Source: Microbacterium sp. MYb72 (lineage in GTDB: Bacteria; Actinomycetota; Actinomycetes; Actinomycetales; Microbacteriaceae). From it: a stretch of DNA of 38,374 nucleotides. The notes under the pieces were generated by a model. It saw only the letters and a list, made by a program, of their open reading frames with translations. It did no database searches and was not told where the DNA came from. The stretch is taken from positions 1 through 38,374 of the forward strand of contig NZ_PCOT01000035.1 in the NCBI RefSeq assembly GCF_002979415.1, given 5' to 3'. Position numbers and translations under genes: made by a program. Of this stretch, positions 1-6,824 are shown piece by piece; position 1 is the first letter of the stretch; each line of letters starts with the position of its first letter.

Positions 1-61
1 TCACCCGTGCCACTGGTGCGGGCATCGCGCGGCGGAGTGGGCGTGCCTGTGCGCTGACTCC
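1..61 (+). repeat. 61-bp inverted repeat, left copy
   Basis: Bases 1-61 are the exact reverse complement of 407-467, and the match stops at base 62. On this strand the copy encodes the same CHWC zinc-knuckle segment as the right copy. Its frame continues to a TGA at 104-106, so it could be the end of a second HNH-like gene facing the first. It begins exactly at the window edge, so its full length is unknown. Confidence 0.85.
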
Positions 62-556
62 GGTTCTGTGCCCTCTGATGTCATCTCGGGGGCTCGGGGC
101 GTCTGAGGGGCGCTGAGCGGTCTGAACTCCGGTTAGGACGGTTGAGGGCGTTGGGGGCTCCCCCTGCCAGCCGACCGGGAACAGGGCCGGAGGGGCGGCG
201 ACGGGCTCAGGCTCGGGCGCGAGCGCTACGGCGGGACCGTGGCGTGCAGGGAGTCGGCTCACGGCGAGGGCGGATACCTCGCGGCTCTCGCGGGCTCGTG
301 CGGCATCTCGGCGGCGGTGGCACGACCGGCAGGCGGGCACGTACTCCGACAGCACCGGCGAGTACGTCACTCGGGCACCGGTCGCGTTCGTGCCGGTCGT
401 CACGCTGGAGTCAGCGCACAGGCACGCCCACTCCGCCGCGCGATGCCCGCACCAGTGGCACGGGTGAGCCGATGCCGGGCCGCGACGACGGCGGAGTGCG
501 TCATGCGTCTGCCGGTACGTCGGGACCGGCCCGGTAAGCACCGCGCGCCCGTTCAT
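1..556 (-). CDS. HNH-like zinc-binding protein, partial, runs off the window
   Basis: The reading frame starts at an ATG whose ATGA overlaps the stop of the upstream 117-aa gene. It stays open to the left edge (at least 185 codons), so the C-terminus is not seen. The N-terminal half looks real: a basic stretch, then a CHWC knuckle (C33, C36) and a second CRSCH knuckle (C76, C79, H80) followed by an Arg-rich helix. This is the pattern of small HNH or zinc-ribbon proteins carried by actinophages and integrative elements. It is probably a nuclease or DNA-binding accessory of the element. After about residue 93 the frame becomes Ala/Pro-rich and crosses an inverted copy of its own zinc-knuckle region, so the true C-terminus is uncertain and the far end may be a rearrangement or an assembly fault. 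The frame and knuckles are seen; the function is inferred. Confidence 0.6.
   Translation of the reverse strand, partial: MNGRAVLTGPVPTYRQTHDALRRRRGPASAHPCHWCGHRAAEWACLCADSSVTTGTNATGARVTYSPVLSEYVPACRSCHRRRDAARARESREVSALAVSRLPARHGPAVALAPEPEPVAAPPALFPVGWQGEPPTPSTVLTGVQTAQRPSDAPSPRDDIRGHRTGVSAQARPLRRAMPAPVARV
407..467 (-). repeat. 61-bp inverted repeat, right copy
   Basis: This is the partner of 1-61, lying inside the HNH-like gene over the first zinc knuckle. The two arms are separated by 345 bp. No integrase- or invertase-like gene lies between them. Confidence 0.85.
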
Positions 557-906
557 CGCCGCCACCAGAGGTCACCAGCGCTGGCGACGAGCCCGCGACG
601 ATCGAGAGCACGCAGGGAACGCGCGGCGGTGTGCGGGGCGTCGGGGCGAATCTCGGTCGGCGTGCGGGGTCGTCCGTCGCCGAGCACGTCGAGCACGGCG
701 CGCATGTGCGGGCTCAGACCGGGTGTCGGCTCGGCGAGGCGTTCCGGCTCCGTCGTCTCGCGGCAGTCGGCGCACGCGGGGGTCGTCGCGGTCACGGTGT
801 AGGCGTTCAGCACGTGCCACACGTCGTAGATCGCATCGGCGCCGTAGGCGTCAAGGTGCGCCATGACGGCGGTTGCCATGTCAGCCCATGATGCTTCGCG
901 GCTCAT
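553..906 (-). CDS. small winged-helix-like protein of the integrative element
   Basis: A 117-aa protein of unknown function. The ATG at 906 overlaps the stop of the upstream replication-like gene (ATGA), which I prefer over the in-frame ATG three codons upstream. The N-terminal half has Cys pairs (C-x2-C in the ACADC stretch). The last 50 residues look like a compact winged helix: HMRAVLDVLGDG, a TPTEI segment, a recognition-helix-like AARSLRALDRRGLV and a WWRR end. That fold would suit a DNA-binding regulator or replication accessory. It is the third of four overlapping leftward genes, so it is probably made together with the initiator-like protein. Confidence 0.65.
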   Translation of the reverse strand: MSREASWADMATAVMAHLDAYGADAIYDVWHVLNAYTVTATTPACADCRETTEPERLAEPTPGLSPHMRAVLDVLGDGRPRTPTEIRPDAPHTAARSLRALDRRGLVASAGDLWWRR

Positions 907-1814
907 CGCTCCCACCTCGCTATGGCATCGGCGGCGTCTGCGCGGCTGGCGAGCATGCGGAGCCCGAGCGGGAGGTTCCCCGGCATCTCGGCTCGCGCGG
1001 CATCGGTGATCGCCTCCGCGCTGTACACCCCGCCGAGGCGCACGGACAGCGCTTCGACGGCGGCGGGGTCGAGGGTGAGGAGGGCGGCGGCGCGGCGCGC
1101 TTTCTCTGCTTCGGCCTCAGCGGCGGCGGATGCCTCAGCGGCGATCCGTGCATCTCGGCATCCTCGGCAGGCGGGAGGATCGGCGAGGCCGGGGTGTCGG
1201 GAGCATCGAGCATCGAGGGCGGGCGCGCTTGCGCGCGTCTCGTTCCCCTGGTTCTTGTTCTCTTGGTTCTCGTTCCGTCGGTCAACCTGACCGACGGGTG
1301 ACGGTCGTTCTGACCGAGGGGTGACGGTCAGGCTGACCGTCACTGGCGAGTTATCCACAGGCTCGGCCAGCCCGGCGGGCGGCGTCTCCGGGTCGATCGC
1401 CACGGTGTATCGGTTGCTCGTTTGCCCGTTCGCGTCGTGCTGTCGCTTCCATGTGACGATGCCGAGCGCGCGCAGTTCATCGAGCGCACGACGCGCTGTC
1501 TTCTCCCCGAGTCCGGCGGCACTCGCGATCGCCGCGTGAGACGGCCAGCATGCGCCGGTGTTCAGGTTCGCGAACGTGAGCAACGCGGCGTATGTGCGGA
1601 ACGCCGTGTGGCTCGGGATGCGGAACGCCCACACGGGCAGGCGCACGAACGGCAGGCGCCGCGCGTAGGTCGTGAGGTCCGACACCATGAACGCTCGTCG
1701 TGGGGCTTCGACTGATGCGAGATCAGCCGGAGGGGCCACGTCTGCCGCGTGATTCCGGACGGCCAGGGGGAACGTCTCACCGAACCGCTCACGGATAGGC
1801 GGTATTCTGCTCAT
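903..1814 (-). CDS. winged-helix replication-initiator-like protein
   Basis: A 303-aa protein. I chose the ATG at 1814 because AGGAGGG sits six bases upstream; the longer frame lacks this. Residues about 55-125 form a winged helix typical of phage and plasmid replication initiators: FRTYAALLTFAN, then CWPSHAAIASAAGLGEKTARRALDELRALGIVTW. A polar linker rich in Asn, Gln and Glu follows, then a Cys/His cluster (CSRHPG...CRGC) and an Ala/Glu-rich helical C-terminus. The linker is encoded by a 23-bp DNA repeat (1287-1343), the arrangement of lambda-type O genes that carry their own origin. Its likely role is to bind that repeat and start element replication (inference). An alternative is a plain transcriptional regulator. 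Confidence 0.7.
   Translation of the reverse strand: MSRIPPIRERFGETFPLAVRNHAADVAPPADLASVEAPRRAFMVSDLTTYARRLPFVRLPVWAFRIPSHTAFRTYAALLTFANLNTGACWPSHAAIASAAGLGEKTARRALDELRALGIVTWKRQHDANGQTSNRYTVAIDPETPPAGLAEPVDNSPVTVSLTVTPRSERPSPVGQVDRRNENQENKNQGNETRASAPALDARCSRHPGLADPPACRGCRDARIAAEASAAAEAEAEKARRAAALLTLDPAAVEALSVRLGGVYSAEAITDAARAEMPGNLPLGLRMLASRADAADAIARWER
1287..1343. repeat. iteron-like 23-bp direct repeats, candidate element origin
   Basis: Units begin at 1287, 1310 and 1333 with an exact 23-bp spacing. The first two share CTGACCGA, one variable base, then GGGTGACGGTC. The third has CTGACCG and then diverges. An inverted GTCGGTCA half-site precedes them. Because 23 is not a multiple of three, the encoded protein is not periodic, which argues for selection on the DNA. 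Confidence 0.6.
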
Positions 1815-1886
1815 GTTCGCCCTCCTCTCAGGGCTTGGACTCACGGCCTCCGCCTCCTCTCGACGGGGGCCGTTCCGTCTGTGCGG

Positions 1887-2078
1887 TCAGTCGTCAGCGC
1901 TGGCGGCAGTGCCGCCGCCAGCGATGAACCGGTCCAGAGCGTCGGCGGGAAGACGGACACTCCGACCGATCCGCACCGCTCCGGGAACCGCGCCCGACGA
2001 CAACAGCGTGTATCCGCGGTTCCGGGATACGCCGAGCTGTTCGGCGACATCGACAGCGGTAAGTAGGCGCTCACTCAT
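1887..2078 (-). CDS. excisionase-like HTH protein
   Basis: A 63-aa protein starting at the ATG at 2078, with AGGAGG seven bases upstream; the longer frame has no such site. It is a single MerR-like helix-turn-helix of the excisionase family: LTAVDVAEQLGVSRNRGYTLL, then a basic wing VRIGRSVRLPADALDRFI. In integrative elements such proteins direct excision by the integrase or act as early regulators. It is the first gene of the leftward module and diverges from the module that ends in the integrase. The 95-bp gap between the modules holds a palindrome it may bind. Confidence 0.8.
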   Translation of the reverse strand: MSERLLTAVDVAEQLGVSRNRGYTLLSSGAVPGAVRIGRSVRLPADALDRFIAGGGTAASADD

Positions 2079-2119
2079 CGTTTCCTCCTCAGTAGTTCGC
2101 TGTACCGATTGTGCATAGG

Positions 2120-2137
2120 GTTTACTTGCGCGTAAAC
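2120..2137. promoter_or_regulatory. operator-like palindrome in divergent promoter region
   Basis: GTTTAC and GTAAAC are exact inverted arms around a 6-bp spacer, centred in the 95-bp gap between the two divergent modules. A leftward -10-like TATGCA lies next to it. The position suits a regulator that controls both directions, possibly the HTH protein encoded beside it. Confidence 0.5.
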
Positions 2138-2173
2138 TGTGGATCACTGCAAGTGCAACAGTTAGGAATCGCG

Positions 2174-2839
2174 ATGCGCTCAACCTCGGATCAGTGGGAC
2201 GCGTCCACGTGGAGCCGCCCAACCGATGGAATCGACGGCGGCAGGTTCAACCTCTATGGCCTCCGCAGTCTCTTGCGCGACGCACTGGACGAGGCCTCCG
2301 ACCTCCCCGACGACGCGCCCGGCCCTACGATCGGCGACCTTCGCGAATGGTGGAGCCGCACGGCGGTCGAATCCGATCGCGGCGCGGAGATCGTGAATCC
2401 AGCGGGTAGCGCTATCTATCGAGTGACCCTCGATCCCCGGCCCGGCTCGGCAGAACTCCGAACCGTGGAGGTGATCGCGACTGGAGACAACACGGACCCG
2501 AGCATCTTCCGCGTGCCCGTCGGAACCCTCGCCGCTCAGGCCCGCGCGGTGCTGGCCCTTCCCGCAGACATCGTGATCGGCGCACGCGGTCCCGCAAGGC
2601 CCACAGCCGAGACACTGGCCGAACACGCCCGCGACCGCATCCCACGGAGCAAGATTGCGGAGCGATACGACCGCAAGGTTGCGACCGTCGATCAGTGGAT
2701 GCGAGAGGCCCGGCGTGAGCGTCCTGACCTCGATTGGCCCGAGCGCCGACGAGGGCCGAGCCCGCGCGCACAGACTCCCCCGGCGACTGCCGGGGAGAAC
2801 CGGGGCGAGAGCCCCACGAATCGAAAGGCAGACCGATGA
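2174..2839 (+). CDS. hypothetical HTH-containing protein of the integrative element
   Basis: A 221-aa protein that I do not recognise. The ATG at 2174 follows AGGA at a usable distance; the longer frame would start in the operator region. The first 130 residues are acidic and mixed without clear motifs. Residues about 165-195 (RIPRSKIAERYDRKVATVDQWMR, shown in part) look like a helix-turn-helix, followed by an Arg/Pro-rich tail. It is the first gene of the rightward module. Its stop overlaps the next start (ATGA), so translation is probably coupled through to the integrase. It could be a regulator of integration. Confidence 0.65.
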   Translation: MRSTSDQWDASTWSRPTDGIDGGRFNLYGLRSLLRDALDEASDLPDDAPGPTIGDLREWWSRTAVESDRGAEIVNPAGSAIYRVTLDPRPGSAELRTVEVIATGDNTDPSIFRVPVGTLAAQARAVLALPADIVIGARGPARPTAETLAEHARDRIPRSKIAERYDRKVATVDQWMREARRERPDLDWPERRRGPSPRAQTPPATAGENRGESPTNRKADR

Positions 2840-2883
2840 CAGACACGAGCAACGCCCCGAACGCCGCGGAGGTGACACGATGA
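2836..2883 (+). CDS. 15-codon coupled mini-ORF
   Basis: ATG at 2836 overlaps the upstream stop (ATGA), and its own TGA overlaps the ATG of the next gene (ATGA again). It encodes MTDTSNAPNAAEVTR. The GGAGG for the next gene lies inside it. It may act only to pass ribosomes from one gene to the next. Confidence 0.5.
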   Translation: MTDTSNAPNAAEVTR

Positions 2884-3062
2884 GCCGCCGCACCCGAGAG
2901 CCGTTCGAGGTCGTGACGCTAGCCGACGGGCGACGAGCGCACCGGATGATGCGCGAGGGTTGGGAACTCCTCTCAGCCCGCAGCGGATTCCTGCTCTCCG
3001 CGACGACGTACACCCTCCGGCGCCCGAACCCGCGCTACCGAGGCGCGGCGGTCGCTCGATGA
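2880..3062 (+). CDS. small basic hypothetical protein
   Basis: A 60-aa Arg-rich protein with no family I can name. GGAGG sits seven bases before its ATG at 2880, and its stop overlaps the integrase start (ATGA). The sequence has an FEVVTLADGRRAHRMM strand-helix segment and a basic end (TLRRPNPRYRG). Being fixed between the mini-ORF and the integrase, it may be a recombination accessory factor, but nothing in the sequence proves it. Confidence 0.6.
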   Translation: MSRRTREPFEVVTLADGRRAHRMMREGWELLSARSGFLLSATTYTLRRPNPRYRGAAVAR

Positions 3063-4351
3063 GCGCGCGGGTACTCCCCCGTTCGGGGAACGTCTGCCAG
3101 TCGTGCGGCGTCGATCGCGGCAAACGGTCGAGCGGGTGGGCGGCGTTCACCGGGACCGACCGCGACACCGGCGCCGAGCGGATCGCCCACACGTGCCCGG
3201 AGTGCCCGGAGCGGAGCGAGCCGATCCGGCGAATCGAGTCCCGAGGCGTCGCACGGTTCCGTGTCGTGCTGGACACGTCCGCGAAGGGTCAGGCGCGCCA
3301 GCAGGTCACGCGCACGTGCGACACGCTCGCCGAGGCGCGGGCGTTCGTGGAGACGACACGAGAGCACGTCAGGCGCGGCACGTTCAGCCGTGACGACGTG
3401 CGCACGCTGTGCGAACGGTGGCTGTCCACGCTCACCGATATGCGGGAGGTCACTCAGCAGGGCTACCGCTCGGCACTCCGGCCTGTGCTCGCCCGTCTCG
3501 GGGATCGCTCGGTGGCCGACGTGCGCGTGCGCGACGTGGACGAATGGATTGCGTGGGCTCGCCGAGAGGGCGGCATGAGGGGTCAACCCCTCTCGCCTCG
3601 GAGCGTCCGTTACGGGCTCGCCGCCGCCGCGCTGGCATTCGACAGGGCCGTGCGTGATGAGGTGATCGCGTCGAATCCGTGGCGGAAGGTCAAGCCGCCG
3701 AAGTCGGCGCCGAAGGTCACCGGGGATGCGCATTACTGGACGCGCGATCAGGTGGCCGCGTTCCGTGCGGCGTCGGATGCCGACGCGCTCGCGGGCGTGT
3801 GGCGTCTCAGCCTCGCCGGGATGACGCGCGCCGACGTGCACGGCCTCCAGTGGGATGACGTGGACATGGACCGCGGAACGGTTCGTGTCGAACGCGGGCG
3901 GGTGGCACTCCAGAGCGGCGGATGGGCGGTCGAAGCGCCGAAGTCGGAACAGCGCAAGCGTACGTTGCCCGTCGAGCGTGTCGAGCCGGGCACGATGGCC
4001 CTCCTCCGATCGCTCCGCGCGGCTCAGGCCGCAGACCGCCTGCGCGCCGGGGCGGCTTGGGAGGACACGGGGTACGTCATCGTGGATGCTCTCGGGCGCC
4101 CGGAACAGCCGGAACGGTACTCCGAGCGGTTCCGTCGGCTGGCGTCTCGCGCGGGGCTTCCGAGCATCCGCCTCCACGCGCTCCGGCACAGCCTCGCGCA
4201 CTATCTCGACTCGATCGGTGTGCCGCCGTCCGCGAGCGCGGCGTGGCTCGGTCACACGCTCGCCGTGTTCCTGGATACGTACTTCCCGGAGCGTGGGGCG
4301 ATGGGCGTCGAGCAGGCCGCGGAGGCGATGGAACGCGCGATCGCTGTGTGA
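3059..4351 (+). CDS. int: tyrosine-recombinase integrase
   Basis: A 430-aa site-specific recombinase. The start at 3059 overlaps the upstream stop by ATGA. The order is: an N-terminal zinc-ribbon-like part (CQSC near residue 13 and CPEC near 50), an arm-binding region, a SAM-like core-binding domain (about 115-200) and a catalytic domain. H373-x-x-R376 (LHALRHSLA), H399 (LGH) and the nucleophile Y408 (LDTYFPE) are in place. In the first catalytic box the usual GLR is GMTR, so T256 takes the place normally held by the first catalytic Arg, with R257 next to it. The gene lies between its accessory genes and a tRNA gene, as expected for an integrase whose attB is the 3' end of that tRNA. Confidence 0.93.
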   Translation: MSARVLPRSGNVCQSCGVDRGKRSSGWAAFTGTDRDTGAERIAHTCPECPERSEPIRRIESRGVARFRVVLDTSAKGQARQQVTRTCDTLAEARAFVETTREHVRRGTFSRDDVRTLCERWLSTLTDMREVTQQGYRSALRPVLARLGDRSVADVRVRDVDEWIAWARREGGMRGQPLSPRSVRYGLAAAALAFDRAVRDEVIASNPWRKVKPPKSAPKVTGDAHYWTRDQVAAFRAASDADALAGVWRLSLAGMTRADVHGLQWDDVDMDRGTVRVERGRVALQSGGWAVEAPKSEQRKRTLPVERVEPGTMALLRSLRAAQAADRLRAGAAWEDTGYVIVDALGRPEQPERYSERFRRLASRAGLPSIRLHALRHSLAHYLDSIGVPPSASAAWLGHTLAVFLDTYFPERGAMGVEQAAEAMERAIAV

Positions 4352-4416
4352 GCGGAGCGGCGGAGTAGTAGCCGCCGAATCCGTGCAAATCGAGGCGTCG
4401 TGAGAGGCCTGTGAGA

Positions 4417-4458
4417 GAAAGGGCACCTGCCGGGTAGTAGTCCGGCAGGTGCCCTTTC
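4417..4458. terminator. strong hairpin, likely terminator of the integrase module
   Basis: A perfect 17-bp stem (GAAAGGGCACCTGCCGG with its complement) and an 8-nt loop GTAGTAGT. It lies 65 bp after the integrase stop and 42 bp from the tRNA 3' end. It could stop transcription from either side and so isolate the element from the tRNA gene. There is no long T tract. Confidence 0.75.
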
Positions 4459-4500
4459 GTGTTCTCCCGCGTAATTCCGCGGAAATCCGACCTTCTGATT

Positions 4501-4577
<77 letters not shown>

Positions 4578-4651
4578 TTGTCCGTGGCTTTCGCCGCAGG
4601 CAACTCCCCTATCTTAGCCTGATGCCGAGGCCGTCCGCGAACCGAGCAGCG

Positions 4652-4680
4652 TTGCGTGTGTCGGAGGCCCGGCGTAGCGT
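4652..4680 (+). promoter_or_regulatory. candidate promoter of the GNAT gene (leaderless type)
   Basis: TTGCGT, a 17-bp spacer and TAGCGT, ending seven bases before the ATG at 4688. No Shine-Dalgarno sequence lies in that gap, so the transcript probably starts at or next to the start codon. Confidence 0.45.
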
Positions 4681-4687
4681 CCCGTGC

Positions 4688-5272
4688 ATGGCGACGATCA
4701 CGACCGAGGTGGCGACGACAGCCCGGTGGAGCGATGTGCAGCACGCACTCACGGGCGGCGGGGATGGCGCGAGCTGCCAGTGCATCTGGCCGGTTCTCAG
4801 CAACAAGGACTGGAATTCGACGACGAAAGACCAGCGCACCGAGATGCTGCGCACGGAGATCGACGAGGGGCCTCCCCCGGGCATCATCGCCTACGTCGAC
4901 GGCGACGCCGCGGGCTGGATCCGCATCGGGCCCCGCACGCGACAGGCGCGGGTTCCGCGAACGCGCATCATCGCGGCAGCGTCGACCGAACCGTTCGACG
5001 ATGCCTCGGTCTGGGCGGTCACGTGCTTCGTGGTGCGCCGAGAGCATCGGGGCTCCGGCCTCAACCTCGACCTGCTCCGCGCGGCCGTCGAATACGCGCG
5101 CGACTCCGGCGCCCGAGTGATCGAGGGCTATCCCGTCGACACGGGCGGCGAGAAGCAGCGCTCGAACGAGCTGTTCCACGGCACCCTCGGCACCTTCCTC
5201 GCGGCAGGATTCGAGGAGAGGACAGACCTCAAGCCGGGCCGTTCCCTCGTCGCCCTCGAACTCGCCCCTTGA
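4688..5272 (+). CDS. GNAT-family N-acetyltransferase
   Basis: A 194-aa protein; acetyl-CoA-dependent N-acetyltransferase of unknown substrate. The ATG at 4688 is chosen because longer frames overlap the tRNA gene and because a promoter fits just upstream. The central strands and the acetyl-CoA loop are visible: TCFVVRREHRGSGLNLDLL has the R-x-x-G-x-G-type motif, followed by the helix RAAVEYARDSGARVIEGYPVD. The C-terminus (GTFLAAGFEERTDL) is the usual last strand of the fold. It is the first chromosomal gene after the integration site. Confidence 0.8.
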   Translation: MATITTEVATTARWSDVQHALTGGGDGASCQCIWPVLSNKDWNSTTKDQRTEMLRTEIDEGPPPGIIAYVDGDAAGWIRIGPRTRQARVPRTRIIAAASTEPFDDASVWAVTCFVVRREHRGSGLNLDLLRAAVEYARDSGARVIEGYPVDTGGEKQRSNELFHGTLGTFLAAGFEERTDLKPGRSLVALELAP

Positions 5273-5288
5273 CCACTAGCGTGGAGGC

Positions 5289-5744
5289 ATGAGCGACCAG
5301 CATCCGATCGTCGAAGACGCCGAGCTCGGCGCCCTCGTCCGTGCGACCACCGAGCTCACCGACGGCGACGTGCTCGTCTCCGACTGGTACATCGGCGGCA
5401 TCACGACCGACGGCGGAGAGCTCGACCTCATGATCGAAGGCACGAGCCCCGACGAGATCGCTCCGCTGCTCCCCCGGCTCCGCGAGGTCGTCTCGCACCT
5501 CGAAGCACTGCGACGCGTCGCCTCGGATGCCGTGGTCACGCAGTTCAGCACCGGAGACCCGGAGCCGCACGAGCTCGAGGAGGCGGCATCCGACCTGTCC
5601 CTCGAGACGATCGAGGCGTCGGCCGACGGCACGATCATCCTGCACCTCACCGACGGCTGCGGCGAGCACTTCCCCGATGGATACTGGCCGGCGGTGCACC
5701 TCGACGCTGATGACCGGGTCGAACAGGTCACCGTCGAGACCTGA
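5289..5744 (+). CDS. hypothetical acidic protein
   Basis: A 151-aa, strongly acidic, probably cytosolic protein that I cannot assign to a family. It alternates strands and helices: DVLVSDWYIGGITTDGGELDL near the start, DEIAPLLPRLREVVSHLEAL in the middle, and a strand-rich end with WPAVHLDADDRVEQVTVE. The start is supported by GGAGG next to the ATG at 5289. A TAGCGT box ends six bases upstream, so a leaderless start is also possible. Its stop shares one base with the next ATG (TGATG), which suggests co-translation with the lysoplasmalogenase gene. Confidence 0.7.
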   Translation: MSDQHPIVEDAELGALVRATTELTDGDVLVSDWYIGGITTDGGELDLMIEGTSPDEIAPLLPRLREVVSHLEALRRVASDAVVTQFSTGDPEPHELEEAASDLSLETIEASADGTIILHLTDGCGEHFPDGYWPAVHLDADDRVEQVTVET

Positions 5745-6403
5745 TGAAGAACCGCGCTCTCCTCTGGGCGTTCGCGCCCTACATCGTCGCGTCGACGCTT
5801 CACGTGATCCTGCTCGCCGTGCACAGTCCTCTGGCCGCGCCGACGAAGCTCATCCTGATGCCGCTCCTGCTGGTTCCCGTGCTGGTGTCGGCCCGACGGC
5901 TGAAACCCCGCGCCGCCATGGTGCTGATCCTCGCCGCCCTGCTCTTCTCCTGGCTCGGCGACGGCGCCGGCGCGTTCTTCCCCTCAGCCCCGGAGCTGCC
6001 GCTCATGCTCGCGTTCTTCGGCATCGCTCATCTCGCCTACATCGCGCTCTTCGCACGACACCTTTCTCGACGACGGATGCCGTGGTGGGCGCTCGTCTAC
6101 GCCGCCTGGTGGATCGCCATGGTCAGCGTGATCGGGCCGCACGCGGGAGGACTGTTCCCCGCGGTCGCGGTCTACGGACTCGTGCTCGGCGGCACAGCCG
6201 CCTTCTCCACGCGGTGCGGTCCCGTGGTCGCGACCGGCGGCGCGTTCTTCCTCACGAGCGATTCGATCCTCGCGTTCCGCCTCTTCCTGCCCGACGCGCT
6301 CCCGTCGTGGAGCAGCCCCGCCGTCATGCTCACCTACACGATCGGGCAGGGCCTCATCATCGCCGGGGCGCTCCTCGCGCTCCGCACACGGAAGGTCACC
6401 TGA
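5744..6403 (+). CDS. YhhN/TMEM86-family lysoplasmalogenase-like membrane protein
   Basis: A 219-aa integral membrane protein with about seven or eight hydrophobic segments. The family signatures are visible: PTKLILMPLLL near residue 33, an LLFSWLGDGAG segment in the fourth helix, and GGAFFLTSDSILAFRLF near residue 165. These carry the conserved Lys and Asp residues of the YhhN family. Known members hydrolyse the vinyl-ether bond of lysoplasmalogens; the bacterial role is less clear. Translation is likely coupled to both neighbours, since both junctions are TGATG. Confidence 0.8.
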   Translation: MKNRALLWAFAPYIVASTLHVILLAVHSPLAAPTKLILMPLLLVPVLVSARRLKPRAAMVLILAALLFSWLGDGAGAFFPSAPELPLMLAFFGIAHLAYIALFARHLSRRRMPWWALVYAAWWIAMVSVIGPHAGGLFPAVAVYGLVLGGTAAFSTRCGPVVATGGAFFLTSDSILAFRLFLPDALPSWSSPAVMLTYTIGQGLIIAGALLALRTRKVT

Positions 6404-6786
6404 TGGACTCCGCACGCGTCGACAGCTGGCTCTGGGCGATCCGCGTGTACAAGACGCGCTCCGCGGCGACGACTGCATGCCGCGCGGGGCATGTACGACT
6501 CAACGGCGACAAGGTCAAGGCGGCGCAGGCCGTGCGCATCGGCGATGAGCTGCGCATCCGCATCTCCGGATTCGACCGGATCCTCATCGTCCGACAGCTC
6601 CTCGTCAAGCGCGTCGGCGCCCCGGTCGCGGCCCTCGCCTACGAGGACCGCACGCCCGAGCGCGAGCCGCAGGCCGCGCTGGGGCTGCGCGACCGCGGAG
6701 CGGGCCGTCCCACCAAGCGAGAACGCCGGGAGATCGATCGGCTCCGCGGACGCGAAGCAGACGACCAGGAATTCCCCCACTCCTGA
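6403..6786 (+). CDS. S4-domain RNA-binding protein (Hsp15-like)
   Basis: A 127-aa basic protein. The first 60 residues are an S4 domain: RVDSWLWAIRVYKTRSAATT, CRAGHVRLNGDKVKAAQAVRIGDELRIR (shown in parts). The C-terminus is a charged tail rich in Arg and Glu. Proteins of this layout (Hsp15/RlbA/YabR-like) bind structured RNA; in E. coli, Hsp15 binds stalled 50S subunits with a nascent chain. Its start overlaps the upstream stop by one base. Confidence 0.85.
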   Translation: MDSARVDSWLWAIRVYKTRSAATTACRAGHVRLNGDKVKAAQAVRIGDELRIRISGFDRILIVRQLLVKRVGAPVAALAYEDRTPEREPQAALGLRDRGAGRPTKRERREIDRLRGREADDQEFPHS

Positions 6787-6789
6787 CGG

Positions 6790-6818
6790 TTCACTCATTC
6801 GTAGCTTTGTTCTAATCT
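6790..6818 (+). promoter_or_regulatory. promoter of the DUF222/HNH gene (leaderless type)
   Basis: TTCACT, 17 bp, then TAATCT ending six bases before the ATG at 6825. The transcript would begin at or just before the start codon. A short GGGG lies in the gap but is too close to act as a normal ribosome site. Confidence 0.55.
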
Positions 6819-6824
6819 GGGGAC

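Noticed and set aside
142..802. plus-strand ORFs near the left end
   Set aside because: They are antisense to the zinc-knuckle and small wHTH genes and show no motif or ribosome site.
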